This document shows positions 23,244 to 32,961 of a DNA stretch of 64,000 nt, one piece after another. The stretch lies in NCBI GenBank assembly GCA_950295325.1, contig OX485803.1, positions 9,486,001 to 9,550,000 of the forward strand, in the 5' to 3' direction. The notes beneath the pieces were generated by a model, which searched no databases, was not told the origin of the DNA, and saw only the letters and a program-made list of their open reading frames with translations. The stretch's first letter is position 1. The number at the start of each line of letters is the position of its first letter. Source of the DNA: Polytrichum commune. Its lineage: Eukaryota; Streptophyta; Polytrichopsida; Polytrichales; Polytrichaceae. The position numbers were made by a program, and so were the translations under genes.

Positions 23244-23906
23244 CTATGTTCGGGGAAAACCGACGGCCAGTTCATTATCAGCCGATGGATTTCCCCTCAT
23301 GGCCGGTCCAAATCTCCAACCATCGGATGGCAATCCGACTGTAATTTCAATCCTCCAGCAATTAGCCGATGGACCAGAAAATGTCCCAAAAATGTAGCCG
23401 ATTCTTCTTGTGAGTTACTGGATTTCAACCGGAAGCATCCCGAGCGCTATTTGTCTTGGGCATTTGATGATGCACTTGAGGAAGTGCCCTAAACCTTGAA
23501 TTTCTTGAATTATGCAATTTTTCCATGACCAAATCCAATTGCTTCTATGAAGAATTGGGGGACCCTTGGCCTTCAAGCAGTGAAGGCATTGTTAGGCTCA
23601 ATTCCTGCCAAGGATATTAACTCTTCAAATTTAAAGTTTTGAACATGCCTTTCTTATTCACTTATTCAAGATTTTGTACTAAGAAATGATTTCTAATAAC
23701 TTTTCATACATTTTTTAAAAACAATTAGTGCCGATATGAATTCCATTGAATCGGATATTGGCCAATGAAAATATGAAAATATAGGCAATTGGCCGATTGA
23801 TTTTACAAAAGACCGGCTGTTGCCGATGTAAATTGGAAAAAATCCGACCCTTCGTAGCAACTACCGGCAATTAGCCACTAAGGCTTCAAAAACTTCCCGA
23901 ACTCTG
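23244..23906 (+). mobile_element. hAT-type element, copy 2 (decayed)
   Basis: Starts CTATGTTCGGGGAAAACCG and ends with the complement of CAGAGTTCGGG. A perfect 8-bp duplication GGGGGGAG flanks it (23,236-23,243 and 23,907-23,914), in low-complexity sequence, so this boundary alone is weaker than for copy 1. The interior is collinear with the complement of 3,000-3,821 apart from a 150-bp deletion. It retains the transposase tail ALEEVP-stop at 23,470-23,492 and the tRNA-like fold. Confidence 0.75.
23564..23613 (+). ncRNA. tRNA-like 50-nt fold in hAT copy 2
   Basis: CCTTGGC and GCCAAGG pair over 7 bp; CCTTC/GAAGG and AGGCTCAATTCCT form D-arm-like and T-arm-like hairpins. Only about three bases differ from the fold in copy 1, and the stems are kept. 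No anticodon arm. Expression unknown. Confidence 0.4.
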
Positions 23907-24183
23907 GGGGGGAGTTGTTGAGGTAATTTCTCATCTTGACATAGAGAGGTGTAGTTTGGGCTGAGGAGCCAATAATCTCACTTTCTAGCAAGATATTCTT
24001 GGTGGGGATAAGCTCTATTGTGCATGCATATGTGTATCTTGAACCCCTCCTAGTAGGAGAGGGTTCTTGTTTGTGGGGGATCTGGAGCTTGATATTTAAG
24101 TTTGGGAAGGTGCATCGACCCTCTGTGTTTTGTTATTACGTATTTTGTTCAGCCTAGGTAACCCTAGTCATTTAGGGGTTGAA

Positions 24184-24665
24184 CTACACTGTTTATGGTA
24201 TTTAGTGCCACTTACACTAGTTGTGAAGGACCTAAACTAGATGCCTAGAGGTTTCAAAGTGTCACGCTCGTTGATTGCCAATATGATTTCGTTCATTAAT
24301 GTAAGTAACCTCTTCAAGTGAAAAAATATCTACATTGTGATATTTAGAGTAGCACATTTGGATACTTTAGATGATAGTCTTGCGTTTTAGTATCCAAGGG
24401 CAAGATATTCTTGAGCATACTAATGGCAAGTGTGATTTGTGTACGCTTTAGTTAACTTGTAGACCATTGTGTAACATAGGCATGCAGCTCATAACGCTAT
24501 TGAACATACTCATGCCGAGATATTAGCTAGTGCACTTGAACGCCAAGTGTCGTGAGGCGACGCTTATGATGAAGTTGTTCATCATCAATATAACCTAGCA
24601 TACGTCTCAAAACAGGGTAAGTAACACTATTGTGCATGTGACACTAAATACCATAAACGGTGTAG
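24184..24665. mobile_element. Family-E-like MITE
   Basis: 482 bp bounded by CTACACTGTTTATGGTATTT and the complement of CTACACCGTTTATGGTATTT; inverted ends extend about 28 bp into 'agtgccac/agtgtcac'. Non-coding interior unlike the other family-E copies. No clear target duplication. Confidence 0.7.
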
Positions 24666-25222
24666 TTGTTTGCATGTACAACATATGTAGTCCATAAATA
24701 TGGAAATGATATTTATGTCGAAGTCTTTGGTGTTGAGGTTTGTTAAGATATTGGCAATGTTTTCCATGATGTTACATACTCTTTGTTGAGTTGCTTAGTA
24801 TCACGAGGCCATGTGACCCTATTGTGGGCATTTCCAACTCCACAAATAAGTTTGGGCGTTGGGTTGGAGCCAAAACTTATCTCATCCGGTTTATAACTGC
24901 AAATCACATAGATGGTAAGTTCAATCTCAGCAAGTTGTGAAATCGCTATTGAACTACAAAAAGTTATAAGAGAGGGAAGTGAAGGTTATTGTTCTATTTT
25001 AAACAATTTATATATTTCCACCCTCCCGAACTGTATTTGGTATTGGACCTACAATTATATAATTTTCAAGCACATAACAAAGTCCAATCTCATTATGACA
25101 CGTGTTTTTTTGGCACCCCTTTCCTATTACGATCTTGATGTAGACCACTCAAATGTAGATGCATGATTAAGAAGATTGACCTCATAACGCTTGACAAATG
25201 TCAATAGTGAACTAACAACTCA
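24666..25222. other. Intergenic, no gene seen
   Basis: Nothing recognised; AT-rich. Confidence 0.4.
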
Positions 25223-25656
25223 GGGGCGGTTTACACTATGGACCATGAAGTCGTCCCACGGCCGTTTAAGCGATGTGATTGGACGTTGAAGTCGTCCCGG
25301 GACGACTTGGGTTTACACCAAGGAAAAAATGGCAGAGTGACCACGGAGGTTGAGGTCCACAAATTTTGTATTTTAAGCCTACTATATCCACTGGCATGGT
25401 CCAACGGGTTTTCCGTTGGGAGGGGCAAAAGAGGTGGTCCTGGAAAAACAGTCAGGGGCCCATGGCAGAAAAATGCCAAAAATAAATTTTTTAATAAATT
25501 TTTATTGTCCGCTGCAGGTTACTGTTAAAACGGATTAACGGTTTAATTTCAGGGCACAATGAAAAGGCCGTTATATGAAGGATTTGTCATTTCTCTTTCT
25601 TGCAACATAGTGATAGAGTGATAGATTTTTTTTCGCAAAATTTTTTTTCCGCAGAA

Positions 25657-27065
25657 ATGGAAGGATACTTTGTTGATGAGGAAGCACGTAGAGAGTCACA
25701 AGGAGAGTGGTCACAAAATTCAGAGTGGATGCAACGAGTGTCAAATCAAAATTTAAGAGAGAATCAAAATTCGATTTCACGAATGTTGCAAGGTCCGAAT
25801 GTGCTCCCCAACACTTTTAGTGTATTTCATCCTCCTCCACTTCTGAACATGACAAATTACAGACAAGGAGGACAGTTAGATAGTCATCATGTTATAGAAG
25901 AAATGTTTGAAGAAAAAGAGGAAACCGAGGGAGCAGCAAAGAGCCAACTAGCAGGAAGAAAGAGGGGGCGTGTTACAAAAGAATCAACAAAGAAGATGAA
26001 GAAAGGCGACAAAAGGAATACAATCGAAATTGGCGAATCGGAAGAAGAAGAAGAAGAAATTAGCAGAATCAAATGGAAGGATTTTGAAGTGCATCACCTG
26101 ATAGCAATTCGCGGGGAGATGGAGGAAGAATTCACAAAAACAGCAAACAAGCAAGGTAATATGTTTTTCAAATTTTTTTGTAATTTGATTTTTGGTAAAA
26201 GGTAAATGTGGTAAAAGGTAGATGTGGTAAATGTGGTAAAAAGTAAATGTGGTAAAAGGTAAATATGGTAAAAGGTAAACGTATGATGTTGGCCGTATGA
26301 TGGGCCCGTAGAGGCCTTGGCCGTAAGCCCCTATGCCCCCCCTCCCCCCATAGTCGGGGCTTCGAGTTTTGTTACTGTATTTAGTAAAAGTTTGTCAAGG
26401 TCGGGAATGGAACCCGCGCCTCCTCTACCCTAAACCTTTATCCTTACCACTACGTTACACTCCCTACTTCGATACCAATGACGTCGCTTATGTCCTTATA
26501 CTACACTTCAACTATGCTGAATTTTTTTTTTCAGGGTCAATTTCAACATCTTTTAGCTTCTGGTTTGGAGTTTTTAATGTGTTTTCCTGTTGCTACTGTA
26601 GGTACCAACTCTTGGCTCAAATTGCAGATTCGAATGGTCGCTGCAATCAAAGGTTTCAACCGTTCCTGGTTATCGTGCAAAAAAAAATACAAAACCATCT
26701 TAAGTGAATACAGAACTGACAAGAGAGCAAATGAAATTTCAGGCAGTGATAGAAAACAAGAATGCAAGTGGTTTACAGAGATGGATCAATGGTATGGTAG
26801 TAGGGCCAGTGTTCACAATGAAATTCCTGCTAGTGCTACAGAATCTTGGGCAGAAGATAATATTCCTTCTACCCCTACACCGTCTCAGACAACAACTTCT
26901 GCACCGCCAACACAAGAGAAGAAAAAGAAGACACAAGAGAAGATTGAAAATCTTCTAGAACAGGTTGTAAGAAATTCAGGGGCACTTCTTGCTTCATTCC
27001 AAGAATCTACTGCTATCCTCAAGAATATGGATAAGAATTTTGCAGCTCTTATAGCTAAATTCTAG
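25657..27065 (+). CDS. Harbinger Myb/SANT-like accessory protein
   Basis: Two exons, 25,657-26,155 and 26,602-27,065, joined at CAAG/GTAATA..TGTAG/GTACC, give 320 residues. Upstream of the ATG the frame has only a TTG-started extension. The N-terminal third is acidic and Gln/Asn-rich, followed by basic KRGRVTKESTKKMKKGDKR (about 108-126, nuclear-localisation type) and an acidic run. The segment IKWKDFEVHHLIAIRGEMEEEF (shortened here) and then SWLKLQIRMVAAIKGFNRSW, SCKKKYKTILSEY and CKWFTEMDQWYG form the trihelix/Myb-like domain typical of Harbinger partners. The C-terminus is predicted coiled coil. In this superfamily the partner brings the transposase into the nucleus and to the transposon ends. 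The intron carries a minisatellite and a tRNA-like segment. Confidence 0.85.
26194..26280. repeat. Minisatellite in the Myb-like gene intron
   Basis: About five copies of a 17-bp unit (GGTAAATGTGGTAAAA and variants), some shortened, directly after the 5' splice site. Confidence 0.85.
26397..26464 (-). repeat. tRNA-derived (SINE-like) segment in the intron
   Basis: On the minus strand TAACGTAGTGGTAAGG resembles an RNA polymerase III A box, and GCGGGTTCCATTCCCG resembles a T arm with B box GGTTCCATTCC, about 35 bases further on. The acceptor stem does not close, so it is not a functional tRNA gene. A SINE head or tRNA pseudogene fits best; no poly(A) tail or target duplication is identified. 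Confidence 0.45.
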
Positions 27066-27067
27066 AT

Positions 27068-28462
27068 TTAATCACTATCACTATCAGTTTCCATAATACT
27101 AGATTTCTGCCGTAGTTTGTATTGCCACAAACTTTCTGCCAATGTTTCGTACATCGTTGTAGCTTCCCGCAGAAGGTCATTAGCCTTCTCATTTTCTCTC
27201 AATAAAAATAAATTTGTCTCTTCATCATTTTCTTCATCTGCAATTGGCATATCTTCCCTAGCTAATATCCTTCTTCGCACTTCCGCAATTCCAGCTCTTT
27301 CTCCTCGTAATTCACTGCCTTCTCCTACTTCACCCTCGCTAATTCTTCTAGATAATTTATTTTCTGCTTTAATAATCCAATCTTCTTCTATACCTTCGTT
27401 ATTGACAATGCATATATTGTGCAATACTATACAAGTTGCTACAATATCAGGCATATTCCTCAAAGGTACCTCAGATCGTTTCATTATCAATCTCCATCTG
27501 CCCTTCAAAATCCCGAACGCCCTCTCTACGCACATCCTCGTCGAAGATTGTATGAAATTCCAATTTCCCTCTTTCCCGGATAACGCTGTTTTTCCACCCT
27601 TAAATGGACAATACATCCAAGGTCGTACCGGATATGCCGCATCTCCTATCAACTTGTAAGGCTGGAATTTACCCTCAATACAAGCTCGTCCAATTTTTGT
27701 CACTTGAAATACTGCCCAATCGTGAAGACTCCCTGCCCACCCAAACTCATAATCCCAAAACATGCAATCAGGTCCAACAATTCCCTGTAAAATCGCTGAA
27801 TGAAATGACTTCCTACAGTAATAATCTTCTCCCCCGAGTATAGGAGCTAAAACAGGAATATGTGATCCATCTATCGCACCTATAATGTAAGGTATTCCGT
27901 GCAACTTTTCGAACTTTGAAGCTAAAACCCTAAACTGTGATTCACTTGGAGTTTGCACGAAAATTGGTTGAAGATGCTTTCTTACGGCTCTGCAAAATTC
28001 TCTCACTATTATAGATATTGTGCTTTTATGTACTCCATACAAATCACCTATTGTTTGCAATCCATCACCACTACCCAACCGATGCAATGACATCGCTATC
28101 CTCTCTTGCACCGGTACCGAAACCCTAAAACGAGTATCCTCTTTCTTCAAATAAGGACCCAACCTCTCACACAAGAACCTAAATGTCGTATATGTCACTC
28201 GCGTTCGCTTTCTAAATTCTTTCTCCGTCCACGAACCTAATAGCAACCGGTCCACAAAACCTAACATCCTCTCTTGACTCCATATGTTCCTTTCTTTACG
28301 TCCAATGCTTTCGTAAACCACGCTCAAAATTGTAAATTTTTCCCATTCTCCTTGCAAAATCAGTGTTTGAATGCCTACAACATTCTTCACAAGCATGTAC
28401 AAAAATATGTACAATCCTAGTAGCACAACTAGCTTCCTCCTCCTCTCTTCCATTTCGACCAT
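27068..28462 (-). CDS. PIF/Harbinger DDE transposase
   Basis: A single open frame of 464 codons with TAA in frame 15 bases before the ATG. Residues 120-160 (RIAMSLHRLGSG..VHKSTISIIVREF) are the helix-turn-helix region. The DDE_Tnp_4 core shows GAIDGSHIPV (Asp198), GSLHDW (Asp248), LIGDAAYPVRPWM (Asp274) and VERAFGILKGRWRL (Glu313). Asp198, Asp274 and Glu313 are the likely catalytic triad. Asp274 to Glu313 spacing is 39, near the animal HARBI1 pattern. Length is usual for the family. It would cut and paste this element and perhaps the non-autonomous families in the window. No stop, frameshift or missing key residue is seen. Confidence 0.95.
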   Translation of the reverse strand: MVEMEERRRKLVVLLGLYIFLYMLVKNVVGIQTLILQGEWEKFTILSVVYESIGRKERNIWSQERMLGFVDRLLLGSWTEKEFRKRTRVTYTTFRFLCERLGPYLKKEDTRFRVSVPVQERIAMSLHRLGSGDGLQTIGDLYGVHKSTISIIVREFCRAVRKHLQPIFVQTPSESQFRVLASKFEKLHGIPYIIGAIDGSHIPVLAPILGGEDYYCRKSFHSAILQGIVGPDCMFWDYEFGWAGSLHDWAVFQVTKIGRACIEGKFQPYKLIGDAAYPVRPWMYCPFKGGKTALSGKEGNWNFIQSSTRMCVERAFGILKGRWRLIMKRSEVPLRNMPDIVATCIVLHNICIVNNEGIEEDWIIKAENKLSRRISEGEVGEGSELRGERAGIAEVRRRILAREDMPIADEENDEETNLFLLRENEKANDLLREATTMYETLAESLWQYKLRQKSSIMETDSDSD

Positions 28463-29122
28463 ACTTGCTGAATTTTAAGGCGAAAAGAAGAAAAACCTAA
28501 GTGAGAAGATAAGTGAAGGCATGTGTAGACAAGTGAAGTCAACAAAATGGTCAAACTTTGTTTTTTACTAAAACTGCCCTTTTTGGGCTTTATATTAAAA
28601 AAATCAGCACATCCACTCCTTGCCGCATGGTCATTCCTCTTGGTCCACATTCGGTTTACACCTAGTGAGGGGCCCAACGGCTTTGTAAATCAATTTTTTA
28701 ATAACTCGGACCATGAAATGTAGACCATGAACTCGTACCAAGGAATAAGGCATCTTCCGTGGGACGAGTTCATGGTCTATGGTGTAAACCGCCCCTCATA
28801 CATCTTTTGATATCGCATTTCAAGAGCGAGGGAATTATCGTGTACGAGCACAATACCTCTCATCCATGCAACATGGAAGCTTGACCACTTACAAGTTTGT
28901 TGTCAATTCATCTCAAATGACCTCGAGTAAACTAACTTGGGGTCTTTACAGCTAATTATAGTGTCAAATCAATCCAACAAAACAACCTCCATCTTGCATA
29001 CTATTTGTAGGGCTTCTTATATTGGATGAACGAGAGCTATGCTTGTATGCTATTCCCTCTTTCCTGCATTTGATTCCATAATTGCTAAAATTTGACCAAC
29101 TTAGCATAAGACTTGTTGTTAA

Positions 29123-29659
29123 GGGCCGCCTTACACCTAGAGGCCGGGCCAATTCGTTGCATAAGAGGCTTGAAATCCTCACTTGTGATTGGCCAGAGGT
29201 AGAAATTGGTCCCAACCCCTTTTACACCTAGAGGCCAAACCGATTTGGTGGCATGAGTTTTTTAATCAAAAAATGCATGGTATGACATGGCCCGAGCTCG
29301 CTGAATTGTGTGCACCCAAAATGGAGGGCCAATTCTTGGCCTTGGGCCAATGTCACATTTCAACAACAACAAAAAATATTTAAAATAAAATATGATTTTT
29401 TTAGCGAACTATATCCATTGCATTATGTGGAAATATGAACGGCTCTATGCTAGATTATGTTAAATCCGTTGGATTATGCTAGATTTATTGAATCGGCCTA
29501 GCTTCTTGACCCTAAGACCTTTACATATGGGAAAATTGGCCCCCATTATAATCTTATAATAATGTGTAGTTGAGGCCGACCTCTAACCCAAAAGGGGCTG
29601 AAATTTCATGCAATCGGCCTCAAGGGGAATTGGCCCGGCCTCTAGGTGTAAAACGGTCC
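29123..29659. mobile_element. Family-B MITE, copy 2
   Basis: 537 bp with ends GGGCCGCCTTACACCTAGAG and complement of GGACCGTTTTACACCTAGAG, flanked by TAA (29,120-29,122 and 29,660-29,662). Collinear throughout with 21,452-21,988, including the internal repeat of the left terminus. Confidence 0.85.
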
Positions 29660-29722
29660 TAAGAATTTGATGCCAGCATGGAGAGAGGAATTGACTTGTT
29701 CATTTACCTGGGCAGACAGAAC

Positions 29723-30646
29723 CAGTGCTCGTGAAGTTATTTGGGCATAGTCGGTCAAGATGCTGCTCATTCTAAATCCAACCGGTTACATGTATGTTGA
29801 CAACTTCCGGTTCAGTGATCGAGAAGATTTTTGGGCATAAAAATCCAACCACTTACATGTTCACATCCTTCGGTTTCCCTTTTATTAAAGTGGGCTGTAT
29901 TCTATACATTCCCCTAAAATGATCGGTAATTTTCCTGCACTCTTGAACTTCACCCCGCTTATTCCTCAAACTCAACCGGTTCATCTGTAACTAACTGCCG
30001 GTTCTCCCCGATCATAGTTCCGGTTTTGCTTCCATTCCTTTGAGGTATATTCATCTATGGATTCCTCTAAAACGATCGGTAATTCTCCTGAAGTCCCAAA
30101 CTTCAACCGGTTATTCCTCAAACTCAACCGGTTCATCTGTAACTAACTGCCGGTTCTCCCCGATCATAGTTCCGGTTTTGCTTCCATTCCTTTGAGGTAT
30201 ATTCATCTATGGATTCCTCTAAAACGATCGGTAATTCTCCTGAAGTCCCAAACTTCAACCAGTTATTCCTCAAACTCAACCGGTTCATCCGTAACTAACA
30301 GCTGGTTTTCCCCGATCATAGTTTATGTTTTGCTTCCATTCCTTTGAGGTATATTCTTCTATGGATTCCTCTAAAACGATCGGTAATTCTCCTAAAGTCT
30401 CAAACTTCAACCACTTATTCCTCAAACTCAACCAGTTCATCCGTAACTAACTGCCGGTTCTCCCCGATCGTAGTTCCGGTTTTGCTTCCATTCCTTTGAG
30501 GTATATTCATCTATGGATTCCCCTAAAATGATTGGTAATTCTCCTGAAGTCCCAAACTTCAACCGGTTATTTCTCAAACTCAACCGGTTATTCCTCAAAC
30601 TCAGCCGGTTCATCCGTAACTAACCGCCGGTTCTACCCTGGCAGTG
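29723..30646. mobile_element. hAT element with tandemly amplified end
   Basis: Starts CAGTGCTCG; flanked by GACAGAAC (29,715-29,722) and GATAGAAC (30,647-30,654), an 8-bp duplication with one change. The left terminus is present twice (29,723 and about 29,808). The right-terminal block, ending TCTCCCCGATCATAG, is present about five times. AACCGG/CCGGTT motifs recur throughout as in subterminal binding sites. Non-coding. Confidence 0.75.
29880..30640. repeat. 152-bp tandem repeat (about five units)
   Basis: Successive copies of 'ttcat.cgtaactaac.gccggttctccccgatcatag' start near 29,980, 30,133, 30,285, 30,437 and 30,610, so the period is about 152 bp (the last interval includes an extra 'ctcaaccggttatt' block). 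It lies wholly within the hAT element. Confidence 0.9.
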
Positions 30647-30982
30647 GATAGAACGTGCATGGATGTTGAGACAGAGGCAGTGGGGCGTGTGCAAGTCCAG
30701 TAATTGCAGTTCGTTAAAGGCTTCCAAGGAGCGAGGGCCAGGGTTTCGGGAATTTCTGTACCCTTCCTTGGAAGTATTAATATTGTAATCGTTACAGCTG
30801 CTAGTATTGCTAGTATCATTATTTTGATTTTGTTGGATAAAATAGGGTTTGACAAATTTGTCATTTCCTGCACCCAAGATTCCGAATTCCATATTCAGGC
30901 ATCGGCTTGTGAGCATCTCGTGTGGAGCCGAGCAAGAGACTGATCAGAGGCGCTGGGCTGTTTGCAGTCAGAGTGGTTCTAA

Positions 30983-31376
30983 GAGCATCCTCAGTCGGTC
31001 TAGGTAAAGCTCACTGCAAACCAAAACCTATCTTTTGACTGACCTAAAATTAGAAACTGAAATTACCATCATTAGAAGCACACCTAAATAAACGTGAGAT
31101 ATTTCTCAAGAAAAAAGAATTGTAAAAATTTGACGTAGGTGAAATCCCTCATTGAAAACACCACATTTTCAAATTTTAGAGGGAGTGCACCAAATCTTGC
31201 TTAAAAATGGAAAGATCCTCCCACACTCCCTCCAAATTTTTGACATTTAGAGGGAGTGTGGGAGGATCTGTCCATTTTTAAGCAAGATTTGGTGCACTCC
31301 CTCTAAATTTTGAGCATTTTAAGCAAGATAGGTCTTGGTTTGCAGTGAGCTTTACCTAGACTGACTGAGGATGCTC
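30983..31376. mobile_element. Tourist-like MITE with GAGCATCC ends and a long hairpin
   Basis: 394 bp, inverted ends GAGCATCCTCAGTCGGTC and complement of GAGCATCCTCAGTCAGTC continuing through 'taggtaaagctcactgcaaacc'. TAA on both sides (30,980-30,982 and 31,377-31,379). GAGCATC-type ends with TAA sites occur in plant PIF/Harbinger MITEs. The centre (31,171-31,310) folds into a near-perfect hairpin. Confidence 0.85.
31171..31310. repeat. Near-perfect long hairpin
   Basis: Arms 31,171-31,235 and 31,247-31,310 pair over about 64 bp with two mismatches and one indel, loop about 11 bases. Structure resembles precursors of MITE-derived small RNAs. Confidence 0.85.
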
Positions 31377-31379
31377 TAA

Positions 31380-32387
31380 GGGCCACTTCACACACGAGCC
31401 AAGAGCCGTGACCATGAAATTGTGAGAGCCCAAAAGAAAGTGTCCAAAGGCCATCCCAACACACCTCCAAAATCATGTAGTGTGGTCATGGACCCTCAAG
31501 TGTAGTGTGAAGTCATATGTGACCGGGCCCTCAACCAAATGCTATTCAATGAATGTCTATTCACGCGGGTCCTTACATATGATTAAACAGAATAAACCAA
31601 CGGTTGTGAGCGTTTGGAGTGCCATGGTCTCCCAGTTTTGTGTTAGGCCTACCTCCAAAAAGTGGTTTTTGAGAATAGTCTAAAGGCCACTTCACACACG
31701 AGCTAAGAGCCGTGACCATGAAATTGTGAGAGCCCAAAAGAAAGTGTCCAAAGGTTGTCCCAACACACCCTCCAACATCATGTAGTGTGGTCACGGATCC
31801 TCAAGTGTCATGTGAAGTCGTATGTGACCGGCCCTCAACCAAATGCTATTTATATTCATGTATAAATATAAATAGCCTCACACAAAACCGGGAGACTATG
31901 GCACTCTGAACACTCACAACCGTTGGTTTATTCTACTCTATCATATGTGAGGACCCACATGAATGTAAATTCATGTGGTTTTTGAGAATAGTCCAAGTGA
32001 CCATGTAACATGATCCATTCGATGCCATGTAGGAATCCATGTAGACTTTACATCCATCTTGCATACACATACTCCGTCGGTCCCTCAAGCGTAGTGTGAA
32101 GCGAACTTGGACCGGCTCCGCCTTTTCCACCAATGAGAGTGCTTGAAGTGTAATGGTCACGGGCTCTCGGTCTCGTGTGTGAAGTGGCCCTAAGTGACCA
32201 TGAAACATGATCCACTTGATGCAATGTAGGAATCCACGTAGAGTTTACATCCATCTTGCATTCACATACTTCATTGGTCCCTCAAGCGTAGTGTGAAGCG
32301 AACTTGGACTAACTCCACCTTTTCCACCAATGAGAGTACTTGAAGTGTAGTGGTCACAGGCTCTCAGTCTCATGTATGAAGTGGCCC
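31380..32387. mobile_element. Family-A MITE, outer copy of a self-nested pair
   Basis: Outer left arm 31,380-31,680 and outer right arm 32,194-32,387, flanked by TAA (31,377-31,379 and 32,388-32,390). The left TAA is shared with the preceding GAGCATCC element. Joining the arms across the insert restores 'gagaatagtctaagtgacc', which matches the corresponding uninterrupted site inside the inner copy. Confidence 0.85.
31684..32190. mobile_element. Family-A MITE, inner copy of the self-nested pair
   Basis: 507 bp with ends AGGCCACTTCACACACGAG and complement of GGGCCACTTCACACACGAG, flanked by TAA (31,681-31,683 and 32,191-32,193). Inserted at the centre of another copy of the same family. Confidence 0.85.
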
Positions 32388-32961
32388 TAAGTCAAGGCCA
32401 CAACTTCTTCTCAGTATTAAAATTGGAAATTTATAGAATCGACAACTGTATTCAATTCCTTGTCACTCAATAACATTACTCAGTGATGTGGGCCCTCGGA
32501 ATATAACATCGGGGTGTTGGGAGCTCAGTTTGAATTTGAGTCTCCATGTGGAGTTTTTGAGCATCCCACTCTTATATTTTGAGGGTTCATATAACAAGAG
32601 CTTAACGTTGAGCTATGTATGCCTTGTTATACCCTAGTTAATTTATTATTATCTCTCAAATGAAAGTTTATATTATTACATTGTTAAGCTTCACATGTTA
32701 CTAACCCAAGGCAAGAGAATAAGTTGGCCAAGGACCGGAAATAAGAATGTTATGATGCTCAAAAAAATGTCCGCTTCAATTTTAGTGTTGCTTCAAGGTC
32801 CCCATGGAACGAAAAAACTCTTTTATTTGGAAAAGGTGATGGATCACGAGGCCTAGTTATGTTATGCAGAAGTTACTCCACAAGTTCTAGTCACAATATC
32901 TATGGGTTATTGCTTGAGAAACCTCTTCTATAAAGGCTTGGAATATGATAGGTGGCCATGA
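32388..32961. other. Intergenic, no gene seen
   Basis: Nothing recognised. Confidence 0.4.

Larger units (their letters stand above)
25223..28795. mobile_element. Complete PIF/Harbinger transposon with two genes (family C)
   Basis: 3,573 bp bounded by GGGGCGGTTTACACTATGG (left) and the complement of GGGGCGGTTTACACCATAG (right), with TCA on both sides (25,220-25,222 and 28,796-28,798). The subterminal left region carries 'gaagtcgtccc' twice around a CGTCCCGGGACG palindrome. It encodes a Myb/SANT-like protein (+) and a DDE transposase (-), convergent, with stop codons two bases apart. Both frames are intact, so it may be autonomous. The two-gene plan is the standard one for this superfamily. 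Confidence 0.9.

Noticed and set aside
26397-26464. Functional tRNA gene
   Set aside because: A- and B-box-like motifs are present but no acceptor stem closes and no anticodon arm is clear.
27117-27659. 180-codon plus-strand open frame
   Set aside because: It is the antisense shadow of the Harbinger transposase.
31573-32254. Open frames shared among several loci (around 19,325, 20,939, 22,247 and 31,933)
   Set aside because: They fall inside family-A MITE copies or similar repeats; the similarity is that of the repeat, and the frames differ in start and end.
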